A stretch of 47,307 nt of DNA from an uncultured Myxococcales bacterium (GTDB taxonomy: Bacteria; Myxococcota_A; UBA9042): contig CAIXGW010000309.1 in assembly GCA_903919145.1 (NCBI GenBank), positions 1 through 47,307 on the forward strand. The letters are read 5' to 3'. Every line of letters starts with the position of its first letter. Position 1 is the first letter of the stretch. This document shows, in pieces, positions 36,279 to 44,844 of this stretch. The translations under genes and the position numbers were made by a program. The notes below the pieces were generated by a model. The model saw only the letters and a program-made list of their open reading frames with translations. It did not search any database and was not told the DNA's origin.

Positions 36279-38009
36279 ATGTCGATTTGTTTCCCGTCCC
36301 GATTGACTCCCAAGTTCCTGTTTGCCCTCGCCGGCTTGTTGGCCGCGGGCGGCTGCGGTGGCCCAGAGCTGAAGCCGTCTGCCGGTGCCAGTGGTCCGGG
36401 GCCGGCGTACCGCCAGGCCTGTGAGGCCTCTGAACAAAAGCGCGCTGCGGACATTGCCGCCAAGAAGTACCTGCCGATCGAGCTGGCGCTGCACCAGTGG
36501 CCCGGGCGCGAGCTTGATGCCAGCAAAATCGGTTACATCAAAGAGGAAGATCTGGCGGCGGCTCTCAGCGCTGTGGTGGCCCCGGGGCAGCCGCGGGTGC
36601 GCACGGCGCTGGTGCTGGCGCGCGGCGGCACCGGCAAGTCGCGCTTGGCTGAGTCGCTGGCCGCCCAGAGCTGCGGCAAGATTCCGTTCTTTCGCCTGGA
36701 CTTGAATCTGGACGCCGTCCCCAAGCTCACCAATCTGGCCCCCGGCTCCAATGCCATTGCCATCGTGCTGGCTCAGCAGCTGGGAGAGAGCGATCCCGCC
36801 AAGGCAGAGGCACACCTCAAGGCGACGCTGGGCGATCAGCCGTGGGTGGCGGTTCTGGACTCGCTGGACGAGACCCCGCTGCTGGCCCGAGAAGGACTGG
36901 CCAAGCAGATCGACGAATTGGTCACGCGGGTGGCTCCCCAGGCGCGCGCGGTGGTGATGACCCGCCCGCCGGTGTTCTCTAGCAACTACGGCATTGCCAC
37001 CGTCGATGCCCGCCTGGAGATGCCCAACCTGAGCTGCGAGGAGTCGGAAGCGGCCTTGGCGCGCAATGCCCCGGACCCAGAGGAGCGCAAGAACCTAGAC
37101 GAATTCATCAAGCGCTATGGCCTGGACCGCAAGGTCACGACTTTTGACCGCTGCTACTATCCTCACCTGGCGACCTACCGCGACTTGCAGGTGGTGCAGC
37201 GCCTGGCCAAGAATGCGGCGGTGGGCAAAGACACCCCCGACTTCAAGACTTTTCAGAACAGCCGCGCCCAGGTCTACACCTACTTTGCCACGGCTCAGTT
37301 GCTGCGCGATCTGCAGGGCGTAGCTCTGACGCCGGCCGATGCCATTGGCGTGGTCGATGCGATGGTGGCCGCCGCCAAGCCGGACCAGGGGCAGCGCAAC
37401 CTACCGTTCCGTCAGGAAGACTGCGTGGCCGCCTGCACCATCCCAGACACCGCCGCCAAGCAGCTGTCTTGCGAGCGGCTGCTGCAGTCGGCGCTGTTCA
37501 AGCCGGCCGGCAGCCCCGGAGAGTTTCACTTTGACAACCAGAGCCTTGGCGACCTGTTCCTGGGCCGCTGGACCGCCCGCAGCTTGGTAGGGGCCGACGG
37601 CAAGGCCACCTGCAAGGCCATAGAGACCAAGGCGGCCCTGCTGGAGTCCAATGAGGTCGCCGGCTTCTTGGTGGGTCAGCCCCAGGCCCAGGCCTGCCTG
37701 GTAGAGATCGGCCAGGTGATGTGCGGCCGCGGTGGCCAGCTGCCTCACATCTATGAGCAGTTTGACCAAGGCCTGCCCAGCGGCCCCGCGCGTGCGGTAC
37801 TGCTGGCCGACGTAGCCGAGGACCTGGCGGTGTACCCCAAGGCAGACAAGCCCGAAGTCGCCCAGTGCGTCAGCGGCCTGTTTGCCGGTCTGGGCAAGAC
37901 GATAGAGGGTCTGCCTGCCAAGGCCGCGGCTGTGCCAGAGGCAGCTCCTGCCGAAGCCAAGGGCTCCAAGGCCGGCGCGGCGGGCAAGGGTGCCAAGAAG
38001 GGCAAGTAG
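36279..38009 (+). CDS. Predicted lipoprotein with NACHT-like P-loop NTPase domain
   Basis: The 576-residue product begins MSICFPSRLTPKFLFALAGL and then LAAGGCGG, a signal peptide with an acceptable lipobox (Cys26). Residues 108-225 carry NTPase motifs: Walker A, LVLARGGTGKS (114-121 fits [AG]-x4-G-K-S); Walker B, WVAVLDSLDE (190-198, the D-x-x-D-E form of NACHT NTPases); and a sensor, RAVVMTRPPVF, like the NACHT T-x-R-P. The C-terminal half has at least eight Cys and no domain I recognise, ending in a Lys/Ala/Gly-rich tail. ATG 36279 has GGAGG 9 bases upstream, so the hydrophobic N-terminus is translated. Periplasm lacks ATP, so either the topology or the NTPase activity is unexpected. Confidence 0.72.
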   Translation: MSICFPSRLTPKFLFALAGLLAAGGCGGPELKPSAGASGPGPAYRQACEASEQKRAADIAAKKYLPIELALHQWPGRELDASKIGYIKEEDLAAALSAVVAPGQPRVRTALVLARGGTGKSRLAESLAAQSCGKIPFFRLDLNLDAVPKLTNLAPGSNAIAIVLAQQLGESDPAKAEAHLKATLGDQPWVAVLDSLDETPLLAREGLAKQIDELVTRVAPQARAVVMTRPPVFSSNYGIATVDARLEMPNLSCEESEAALARNAPDPEERKNLDEFIKRYGLDRKVTTFDRCYYPHLATYRDLQVVQRLAKNAAVGKDTPDFKTFQNSRAQVYTYFATAQLLRDLQGVALTPADAIGVVDAMVAAAKPDQGQRNLPFRQEDCVAACTIPDTAAKQLSCERLLQSALFKPAGSPGEFHFDNQSLGDLFLGRWTARSLVGADGKATCKAIETKAALLESNEVAGFLVGQPQAQACLVEIGQVMCGRGGQLPHIYEQFDQGLPSGPARAVLLADVAEDLAVYPKADKPEVAQCVSGLFAGLGKTIEGLPAKAAAVPEAAPAEAKGSKAGAAGKGAKKGK

Positions 38010-38016
38010 GACCCAA

Positions 38017-38042
38017 GGGCCGCCATTCTTTGGGGGTGGCCC
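38017..38042 (+). terminator. Hairpin after the NACHT-like gene, possible terminator
   Basis: GGGCCGCC (38017-38024) pairs with GGTGGCCC (38035-38042), eight pairs including one G-T wobble, loop of 10. It lies 8 bp after the stop codon. No T-run follows, so it may be Rho-assisted or only an mRNA stabiliser. Confidence 0.42.
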
Positions 38043-38089
38043 CCGGCTCTTGTGCCCACGCCCAGGCTACATTCGCAAGGAGTTTTGCC

Positions 38090-38614
38090 GTGCCTTTGCC
38101 CTATGATCCATCGCAAGGCCCCCCCAAGCTGGAAGAGGCGCGGATGTCGATCGTCCGCGAGCCCTTGCCGGTGGCCCCAGAGCGCGCCTTTGCGCTGTTT
38201 ACTCGCAGCACCGAGCTGGTCCGCTGGTTCTGCCACCAGGCCGACAGCCAAGAGCAGCCCGGTGGAGAGGTTCACGCCAGCTGGCTGGACGAAGATGGCG
38301 AGCCCTGGGATCGGGTAGGTCGCTGGATCGCTTTTGAGCCTCCGCACTTGGCCGTGCTCGAATGGTTTGACGTCGAGACAGCCGGTCCGCAGGACCCCCA
38401 GCCCGATCCCGAGACGCCCGTGCCGCCAGCGCGCCGCGACATCTTGCGCATCGCCATTGCCCCAGACGAGCAAGAGGGCTGCGTGGTCACGGTGATGAGT
38501 CCGCTGCTGCAGAGCTCTGTGCAGCTGCGCGGCGATGTGGCGGCCGATGCCGTGCGCCATGGCTGGCTGATGGCCTTTGCCGAGCTGCGGATTCTGCTGG
38601 CTGCCGAAGAGTAA
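38090..38614 (+). CDS. SRPBCC/AHSA1-type (START-like) protein
   Basis: A 174-residue cytoplasmic protein. MSIVREPLPVAPERAFALFT, then STELVRWFCHQADSQEQPGG and WIAFEPPHLAVLEWFDVE, fit the AHSA1 branch of SRPBCC domains (strand, 'W' segment, glycine, strand). The C-terminal helix is HGWLMAFAELRILLAAEE. The function is unknown; such proteins bind hydrophobic ligands or Hsp90-like partners. Start GTG 38090 is set by AAGGAG 8 bases upstream; longer in-frame openings overlap the preceding gene. It is 80 bp after the NACHT-like gene. The 174 bp that follow are gene-free. Confidence 0.75.
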   Translation: MPLPYDPSQGPPKLEEARMSIVREPLPVAPERAFALFTRSTELVRWFCHQADSQEQPGGEVHASWLDEDGEPWDRVGRWIAFEPPHLAVLEWFDVETAGPQDPQPDPETPVPPARRDILRIAIAPDEQEGCVVTVMSPLLQSSVQLRGDVAADAVRHGWLMAFAELRILLAAEE

Positions 38615-38788
38615 AGCGGAAGGCCAGCGCGGCAGGGCAGTTGGCACGGGCCCTGAAGGCAGACAGTCGTTCAGCAGTGCCACAGACCGGAGTACCGGCG
38701 GTAAAGACAAAAGCTTGCTGTCCTCTCAGCAGCCCAGACCTGGCCAGACCATGCAGGGCAGGTCGCTACCTCAGCCATTGGAGGGGCC

Positions 38789-39958
38789 ATGCCCAACTTC
38801 CAAGCGCACCTGGCCAGAATTCAGGCGGCCATTCGCGAAGTCACCCCGCAACAGGTGCACCAGCGACTGGCTCTGGGCCAGGGCTTGATCGTCATCGACA
38901 TTCGCGAGCGCGAAGAGACGGCGGCGGGCAGCGTGCCCGGGGCGACGTGGCTTGGCCGCGGCCACCTTGAGGCGCGCATCGGCACGCTGGCGGCAGCAGA
39001 AGACGCGCCCATTGTGCTGTATTGCGCTGGCGGCGTGCGGTCCGCCCTGGCCGCGGCGGCGCTGGCGGCGATGGGCTACACCCAGGTCGAGTCGATGAGC
39101 GGCGGCTTTGAGGGCTGGCGCAGCGCCGGCCTGCCCGTGCAGGTGCAGCGGGTCCTGACCGACGCCCAGCTCGCCAAATACGCCAGGCACCTGCTGCTGC
39201 CAGAAGTGGGGCACGCCGGGCAGATCAAGCTGTTGGATGCCAAGGTGTTGCTGATTGGCGCCGGTGGCCTGGGCTCGCCGGTGGCCCTGTACCTGGCGGC
39301 GGCGGGGGTGGGCACGCTGGGAATTGTCGACCCCGACGTCGTAGACGCCTCCAATCTGCAGCGGCAGGTGCTGCACGGCGAAGACCGGATCGGGTCGCTC
39401 AAGGTCGAGTCGGCCGTCAAGACCCTGCGGGCCCTCAACTCTTCGGTGCGGGTGGTGCCCCATGCGGTCCGCTTTGAGCGCGCCAACGCTTTGGAGCTGC
39501 TGCGCGACTACGACCTGGTGGTCGACGGCTGCGACAACTTTGCCACCCGCTACCTGGTCAATGACGCCTGCTTTCTGCTGCGCAAGCCCGCGGTGTACGC
39601 GGCGATCTTTCGCTTTGACGGCCAAGTCAGCGTGTTTCGCCCCGGGGTCCAGGGGCCGTGCTACCGCTGCCTGTATCCGCAGCCGCCGCCGCCAGAGGTC
39701 GCCCCCAATTGCGCCCAGGCTGGCGTGCTGGGGGTGTTGCCGGGCCTTGTGGGTACCGCACAGGCGCTGGAGGCCCTCAAGCTCATCCTGGGCATCGGCG
39801 AGCCGCTGGTCGGCCGGCTGCTGGTCATCGATGCGCTGGGCAGCCACTTTCGCGAGCTGCGCACCCGCCGCGACCCAGCGTGCCCGCTGTGCGGCGACCA
39901 GCCGACCCTGAGCGGACTGCCCGACGACCAGGAGTTCTGCGCTTCCGCGCCGGCCTAG
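38789..39958 (+). CDS. moeB: MoeB/ThiF-type sulfur-carrier adenylyltransferase with N-terminal rhodanese domain
   Basis: Adenylates the C-terminal Gly of a small sulfur-carrier protein (MoaD/ThiS-like) so it can take up sulfur. The 389-residue product starts with a rhodanese domain (about 15-115: LIVIDIREREETAAGSVPGA, active Cys in IVLYCAGGVRSALAA, SGGFEGWRSAGLPV), then the E1-like domain: YARHLLLPEVGHAGQIKLLD, KVLLIGAGGLGSPVALYLAA (nucleotide site), NLQRQVLHGEDRIGSLK, DYDLVVDGCDNFATRYLVND. Two Cys pairs (CYRCLYP, CPLCG) bind Zn. Most such fusions put rhodanese at the C-terminus; here it is at the N-terminus. Start ATG 38789 has GGAGGGG upstream. Carrier and pathway (molybdopterin, thiamin or cysteine) are not fixed by neighbours. 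Confidence 0.9.
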   Translation: MPNFQAHLARIQAAIREVTPQQVHQRLALGQGLIVIDIREREETAAGSVPGATWLGRGHLEARIGTLAAAEDAPIVLYCAGGVRSALAAAALAAMGYTQVESMSGGFEGWRSAGLPVQVQRVLTDAQLAKYARHLLLPEVGHAGQIKLLDAKVLLIGAGGLGSPVALYLAAAGVGTLGIVDPDVVDASNLQRQVLHGEDRIGSLKVESAVKTLRALNSSVRVVPHAVRFERANALELLRDYDLVVDGCDNFATRYLVNDACFLLRKPAVYAAIFRFDGQVSVFRPGVQGPCYRCLYPQPPPPEVAPNCAQAGVLGVLPGLVGTAQALEALKLILGIGEPLVGRLLVIDALGSHFRELRTRRDPACPLCGDQPTLSGLPDDQEFCASAPA

Positions 39959-40121
39959 GGCATCCAGCGGCTTGCAGGGCCTGGCCTCTGCCCGCTCTTT
40001 GCCGCCGCGCAAGGTGGGGTCTGCGGGCCCCTGCCCGGCGCCGTTTGGCGGTTGCTGCCCTTGTGCGCGGCCGCGCGTCGTCCGATCCTGTGGGCAGCGC
40101 CTGCGGGTGCGGAGGTGGATC

Positions 40122-40970
40122 ATGGCCAGCGGTCAGCAAGCAATCAAAAAGCCCCACGAGCAAGCCAAGAAGCCCGCGGAGAAGAAAGCCCCCGCCCACG
40201 ACCAGGGGAGCTCCAAATCCGACGAGAAGGACCTCAAGCAGGCGGCTCAGGTCACCTCTGGCGCGGCCAAGATCCTAGAGAAGGCCCAGGCCAAGGGCTA
40301 TGCCGACCAGAAAAGCGCGCTCAAGCCCAAAGACAAGCAGGTGGCCAAGTCGATTGGCGCCGTGACCAGCGATCCCAAGAAGATCGGCGTTGCCGAGGCC
40401 GCCGAGCGCGCCCACGACGAGCACGAGGGCGACAGCAAGCAGGACCACCCGATCGTCGAAGCCATGAAGCTGCTGGACAAAGCCACCATTGCCGCCCATG
40501 ACAAGGCCGCCGCCGCTGCCAACCCCAAGAAGGCCGACCGCGACACGACGCCCGACATTCGCGGCAAGCACGACGACGAGAAGACCGAGAAGAAGGCCGC
40601 CAAAAAGGGCCTGCCAAAGCAGCAGGTCAAGGACAGCAAGAAGAAGAAGGCCCAGGCAGAGAAGGGCAAGCACGGCTCAGAAGCCAAGCAGGCCGCCGGC
40701 ATGGTGGCCGTAGCCAAAGACAAGGCCAAGGGCAAGAAAGACAACAAAGCCCAAGACAAGCTGAAGGGCGCTGCCGGCAAGAAGAAGGGCCAGGGCCACA
40801 AGGAAGAAGGCCACGGCACGCCCCAGGAGGCGCTGGCTGCAGAGGCGCTCAAAGCCGTCAAAGACAAGAAGGCTGAGAAGAAGGGCAAGAAGAAGCCGCC
40901 CATGCACGAGAAGGCGCTTGCCGACAAGAAGAAGCAGAAAGTCCAGGGCCAGAAGAAAGAGATGGCCTGA
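40122..40970 (+). CDS. Lys/Ala-rich low-complexity protein
   Basis: A 282-residue protein dominated by Lys and Ala with many Asp, Glu, Gly and Gln, for example KKPHEQAKKPAEKKAPAHDQ and KKGQGHKEEGHG. There are no Cys and almost no aromatic residues, so it is probably disordered or loosely helical. A middle part (about 35-130) is less extreme and may fold as helices. It recalls histone H1-like or Lys-rich nucleic-acid-binding proteins, but I see no diagnostic repeat such as SPKK or AAKKA arrays. Start ATG 40122 has GGAGGTG upstream, and codon use is consistent with a real gene. Function is unknown. Confidence 0.72.
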   Translation: MASGQQAIKKPHEQAKKPAEKKAPAHDQGSSKSDEKDLKQAAQVTSGAAKILEKAQAKGYADQKSALKPKDKQVAKSIGAVTSDPKKIGVAEAAERAHDEHEGDSKQDHPIVEAMKLLDKATIAAHDKAAAAANPKKADRDTTPDIRGKHDDEKTEKKAAKKGLPKQQVKDSKKKKAQAEKGKHGSEAKQAAGMVAVAKDKAKGKKDNKAQDKLKGAAGKKKGQGHKEEGHGTPQEALAAEALKAVKDKKAEKKGKKKPPMHEKALADKKKQKVQGQKKEMA

Positions 40971-41120
40971 GGCGCGGCAGGTGCTTGGTCGCCAAGGGCT
41001 TGATTTGGCTTGGTCGGTGTCGAGGGGCCCCAGCTGCCCTTGAAAGCCCGGGCGCGATGCTGTAGACCTGCTGCCCTTGCGCGGCCTTTTCGCTCTTTTT
41101 GCGGGCCGCACCGGAGCTCA

Positions 41121-41513
41121 GTGGCACGTCGGTTCCCTCACCCCAGCCGCAAGGCTCAACAGCGGCAGCGCAGCGGCTTGCGGAGCTGGCTCCCCGCCAT
41201 TGCCCGGGCCATGACCTGGCTGTTGTTGGCGCTGGCGCCGGGGGTGGCCTGGAGCGGTCCTGTGGCGCAGTCAGCGCCCAGCCAAGAAGAAGAGTCGCCG
41301 GAAGAGAGCGACGACCCGCTGGTGGAGCCCAGGCCCGGTCGCCACCTGCCGCGCAGGCCGGAACAGCAGCGCGCCGTGGACCACCGCTACCCGCCCCACC
41401 GCGGCCGCTGGCAGGCGGTTGGCAGCCGCGCAGTCCGGCAGCTGGCGAGCGCGTCGATCTGGCGGCCGTCACCGCTGCTGGCTGAGCCAGAACCCCCAAA
41501 TCCCCAAAGCTAG
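41121..41513 (+). CDS. Small putative secreted protein
   Basis: A 130-residue frame starting at GTG 41121 with GGAG upstream. A long basic start (VARRFPHPSRKAQQRQRSGL) leads to a hydrophobic segment, MTWLLLALAPGVAWS, with a possible cleavage site after AWS. The mature part is acidic then Pro/Arg-rich and shows no domain. It lies alone between two plus-strand genes. It may be real, but codon bias alone could keep such a frame open. The 150 bp before it and the 234 bp after it hold nothing else I recognise. Confidence 0.42.
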   Translation: MARRFPHPSRKAQQRQRSGLRSWLPAIARAMTWLLLALAPGVAWSGPVAQSAPSQEEESPEESDDPLVEPRPGRHLPRRPEQQRAVDHRYPPHRGRWQAVGSRAVRQLASASIWRPSPLLAEPEPPNPQS

Positions 41514-41747
41514 CAAGACCTTTTTGCACCGATCAGCATACGCACAAGTCCGTGGCTTGCCGATGTGCGGGGTTGGCGCTCTACGCGGTTGACCGCGCGG
41601 CCGGTGCGTGGCTGCGCCGCAAGCCGGATTTCGCCAGGCCTGCGCCGAGCAGGGCCTGTGCGCTGGCGGCCAGGCCGGCCGACCCGCGCGTTGACCGACT
41701 CTGGGCAGGTGGCGCTGACAGCGCCGCTCACCATCGATTGGAGGAAT

Positions 41748-43844
41748 ATGGCTGAATCTTTAAGAAGCTACCGAGAGAAGTCGCGCCAGCAAGAGGTGGC
41801 GCGGCGGGCGGCCCAGCAGCTGCAGGCGCCGCCCAACCTCGGCGAGTCGATGGCCGGCATGGGCCGCGCCTGGTGGCAAGGCTGGCTGGACGTGCAGCGC
41901 CATGGCAATCCGACCCCCGACTTGCTGGCCGGCATCACCGTGGCGGCGGTGGCGCTGCCGCTGAACCTGGCGCTGGCGATTGCCTGTGGGGTGCCGCCGG
42001 CAGCGGGGCTGGTGGCCGGGGCCGTGGGCGGTGCGGTGGCGGCCGTGCTGGGCGGATCGGCGCTGCAGGTCACGGGTCCGGCGGCGGCTCTTGGCACCAT
42101 GGTGCTAGCCATCTCTAAGGATTTTGGGGTGGTCGGTGTGGCGGCGGCGGCGCTGCTGGTGGGCCTGGTGCAGCTGACGCTGGCGGGGATGCGCGCGGGC
42201 AAGTGGACCAAGCTGGTGCCAGAGAGCGTGCTGGCGGGCTTTACCACCGGTGTGGGCCTCAAGCTGGTCGACAATCAGCTGCCCGAGCTGATGGGGTTTG
42301 ACTACACGGTGTCAGAGCTGGCGCAGATGATGCACCGGCCGCAGTGGCTGCACGAAGTCTCTTGGATCGCTGTGCTTTCAGGCTTGGGCGTGGCCTTCTT
42401 GGTGGTGGTCGCCAAGCCGTACAAGCGCTTTCCGGCGGCGCTGGTGGGGGTCACGGCGGTCACGGCGCTCAGTGCCTATGTGGGCTGGGATGTGCAGCGT
42501 GTTGGCGAAATTCCGCACAGCCTGCCGCTGCCGGGGCTGCCCCTGCTGGCCGATGACAAATGGCTGGACTTGCTGTGGGCGGCGCTGCCCCTGGGGCTGA
42601 TTGCCGGCGTAGAGAGCCTGCTTTCGGCGCGGGCGGTCGACCGGATGGCACCGCAAGTTCGCCCGCACCATGCGGATCTTGAGCTGTTTGGCCAGGGGAT
42701 GGCCAACGTGGCCGTCGGCTTGTTTGGCGGAATGCCCGTCTCTGGCGTCATTGTGCGGTCGGGCGTCAATGCCCAAAGCGGCGGGCGCACGCGGCTGGCG
42801 GCGCTGGTCCATGCCGGCGGGCTGCTGGCGGCGATCTTCTTGGTTTCTGACCAGATTGCCCTGGTGCCTCTGCCGGCGCTGGCGGGCCTGCTGCTGGTGG
42901 TGGCGTTTCGGCTCATCGAGGTCAAGACGCTGATCCATGTGTGGCATGAGAGCAAGCTGGAAAGCCTGGCGTTTCTGGTAGCGGCGGCCGGGACTCTGAC
43001 TGGCCACCTGATGGGGGGCTTGGCGGGCGGCATGGTGCTGCAGTTGATTGCCAAAGCCATCAGCGACAAGCGCGAGGCGGCCAGCCCGGCTCGGGCGGCG
43101 GCGGGCAGGCCTGCCCACGTCAGGGCGGTGGTGGCCCGCGAGATGGGCCCCAAGCTGATGCCGTCGATGGCCCACGACGCCCCTGAGCACGGCGGTTGGC
43201 TGCAGCAGATCCGCGAGCGCGCGTCGGTGGCGGCCAGCGCTTTTGTGCACAACCAGGCCACGGTCATTGGCCGGGTGGTGCTGGGCGACCACGTCCACAT
43301 CGCCGCAGGGTCCAGCGTCCGCGCCGACGAAGGCACGCCGTTTCACATCGGCGCCAACTCCAACATCCAAGATGGGGTCGTCATCCACGCGCTCAAGGAG
43401 AGGAAAGTGCAGGTGGGGGGCGAGGAATGGGCGGTCTATGTGGGCCAGAACGTGTCCATGGCCCACGACGCCCTGGTCCACGGGCCGTGCTTCATTGGCG
43501 ACAACACCTTTGTTGGCTTCAAGGCGGTGGTGCACGACGCGATTGTCGGCGCGCACTGCTTTATTGGCATTGGCGCCGTGGTGGTGGGGGTGGAAATCCC
43601 CGACGGTCGGTTTGTGCCCCATGGCCGCATCGTAGACAGCGCCGAGGCGGTGGCAGCCCTGCCGCTGGTCAGCGAGGCGCAAATGGAATTCAACGAAGAC
43701 GTGGTCGACGTCAACCGCGGGCTGGCGGTGGCCTATCAGGTCGATCGGGGCGACCAGCGCCGGGCCCGCACCGGTCACGGCACCAGCCTTCAGCCGTCAG
43801 CGCCGGTGGCCGAGCCGCAGCTGGCGGGGTGGTCGCGCTTTTGA
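41748..43844 (+). CDS. SulP-family anion (probable bicarbonate) transporter fused to a gamma-class carbonic anhydrase
   Basis: A 698-residue fusion. Residues 55-440 are a SulP permease: TPDLLAGITVAAVALPLNLA, GVPPAAGLVAGAVGGAVAAV, GSALQVTGPAAALGTMV, GIPxG-like GGMPVSGVIVRSGVNAQSGG, ending at HLMGGLAGGMVLQLIAKAIS. The usual C-terminal STAS domain is missing. Residues 485-645 are a left-handed beta-helix carbonic anhydrase close to CcmM/Cam: ASAFVHNQATVIGRVVLGDH, SSVRADEGTPFHIGANSNIQ, DGVVIHALKE, SMAHDALVHGPCFIGDNTFV. Zn ligands H547, H573 and H578 are all present. It probably imports bicarbonate and interconverts it with CO2 at the inner membrane. ATG 41748 has TTGGAGGAA upstream. Two SPFH genes follow at 91 bp. 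Confidence 0.93.
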   Translation: MAESLRSYREKSRQQEVARRAAQQLQAPPNLGESMAGMGRAWWQGWLDVQRHGNPTPDLLAGITVAAVALPLNLALAIACGVPPAAGLVAGAVGGAVAAVLGGSALQVTGPAAALGTMVLAISKDFGVVGVAAAALLVGLVQLTLAGMRAGKWTKLVPESVLAGFTTGVGLKLVDNQLPELMGFDYTVSELAQMMHRPQWLHEVSWIAVLSGLGVAFLVVVAKPYKRFPAALVGVTAVTALSAYVGWDVQRVGEIPHSLPLPGLPLLADDKWLDLLWAALPLGLIAGVESLLSARAVDRMAPQVRPHHADLELFGQGMANVAVGLFGGMPVSGVIVRSGVNAQSGGRTRLAALVHAGGLLAAIFLVSDQIALVPLPALAGLLLVVAFRLIEVKTLIHVWHESKLESLAFLVAAAGTLTGHLMGGLAGGMVLQLIAKAISDKREAASPARAAAGRPAHVRAVVAREMGPKLMPSMAHDAPEHGGWLQQIRERASVAASAFVHNQATVIGRVVLGDHVHIAAGSSVRADEGTPFHIGANSNIQDGVVIHALKERKVQVGGEEWAVYVGQNVSMAHDALVHGPCFIGDNTFVGFKAVVHDAIVGAHCFIGIGAVVVGVEIPDGRFVPHGRIVDSAEAVAALPLVSEAQMEFNEDVVDVNRGLAVAYQVDRGDQRRARTGHGTSLQPSAPVAEPQLAGWSRF

Positions 43845-43935
43845 GGTCCCCAAGGTCCGCAGTCGAACCCGCCCGCCCTGGGCGCGCGCCCCAAAGCCCT
43901 TGGATTGGCGCAGCAACGTGCACAGAGGAGTACCA

Positions 43936-44844
43936 ATGTTCTTGATTGGATTGGCCATTGGCCTGATATTGACCGCAGCGCGGCTGCTCTACGCAAGCTA
44001 CTTTCGCGTGCAGGAGGGCCATGTGGCCGTGCTGACGCGGTTTGGCCGGGCGCTGCGCGGCGGCGACTCTGCCGGCAGCCCGCTACAGGTCTTTGGCGCG
44101 GGCCTGCACCGCAAAGCACCGTGGGACGAGGTGGTGGAGATCAACGCCATGGACCAGTGGGTAGAGCTCACTGGAGAGCAGGGCGGTCGCAACGTCATGG
44201 CGGGAGACGGCATCCTGCTGCGCATCGACGCGATTCTGCGCTATGCCCCGGACCCGCAGGCGATCGAGGCGTTCTTGTTTCAGCTGCGGTCGCCGGTAGA
44301 GCACGTGACCGGGCTGTTTACCTGCCTGTTGCGCAATGAGATTGCCCGCTTTGAAGGGGTTGCGCCGCAGCTGGCCCAGGATGAGGGCTCCTATGCCGTG
44401 CTGCGCCGCGAGAGGCGCGAGCTGTTGCACCGGATCGATGCGTTTTGTCTAGAGAATTTGGGCCAGCGCTACGGTTTGCGCGCTACCGCGGTCGACCTGG
44501 TCGATGTGCTACCGCCCGATGAGCTGGCAGATGCGCTGAACGCGGTCATGCAGTCGCGCGCCGAAATCGGAACGCTGGTGGCCCGCGCCGAAGCCGACGC
44601 CCGTCGCCGCGAGCTGGCCGCAGAGCAGGGCGTAGCGGTGGCCCAAGCCCGCGCTGCTGCCACCGAGATCGAAATCGACCAGCTGGCCGAAGCCCTGCAC
44701 GAGCTGCAGCGCCAGGGCACGCTGGCCGAGTACGTGGCGCGCCGCAACGCCGAGGTGCTGGGCGAGAGCCGCACCGTCTACCGCAAGGCCGCCCAGGTTG
44801 AGCGCAGCCCTTCTCCCTCTGTCGCCCACCAGGAGGCCGCATGA
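43936..44844 (+). CDS. SPFH/Band-7 domain membrane protein 1
   Basis: A 302-residue stomatin/prohibitin-like protein. One N-terminal membrane segment (MFLIGLAIGLILTAARLLYA) is followed by the SPFH domain (RVQEGHVAVLTRFGRALRGG, FGAGLHRKAPWDEVVEINAM, LLRIDAILRYAPDPQAIEAF) and a long charged helix (about 210-275, EADARRRELAAEQGVAVAQA) for oligomer formation. Such proteins form ring or raft assemblies that hold other membrane proteins. ATG 43936 has AGAGGAG upstream. It overlaps the second SPFH gene by ATGA and lies 91 bp after the SulP-carbonic anhydrase gene, so the three are probably one operon. Confidence 0.88.
   Translation: MFLIGLAIGLILTAARLLYASYFRVQEGHVAVLTRFGRALRGGDSAGSPLQVFGAGLHRKAPWDEVVEINAMDQWVELTGEQGGRNVMAGDGILLRIDAILRYAPDPQAIEAFLFQLRSPVEHVTGLFTCLLRNEIARFEGVAPQLAQDEGSYAVLRRERRELLHRIDAFCLENLGQRYGLRATAVDLVDVLPPDELADALNAVMQSRAEIGTLVARAEADARRRELAAEQGVAVAQARAAATEIEIDQLAEALHELQRQGTLAEYVARRNAEVLGESRTVYRKAAQVERSPSPSVAHQEAA

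Noticed and set aside
42378..43778. 466-codon minus-strand open frame opposite the SulP-carbonic anhydrase gene
   Set aside because: No recognisable domain; the plus strand encodes two intact conserved domains.
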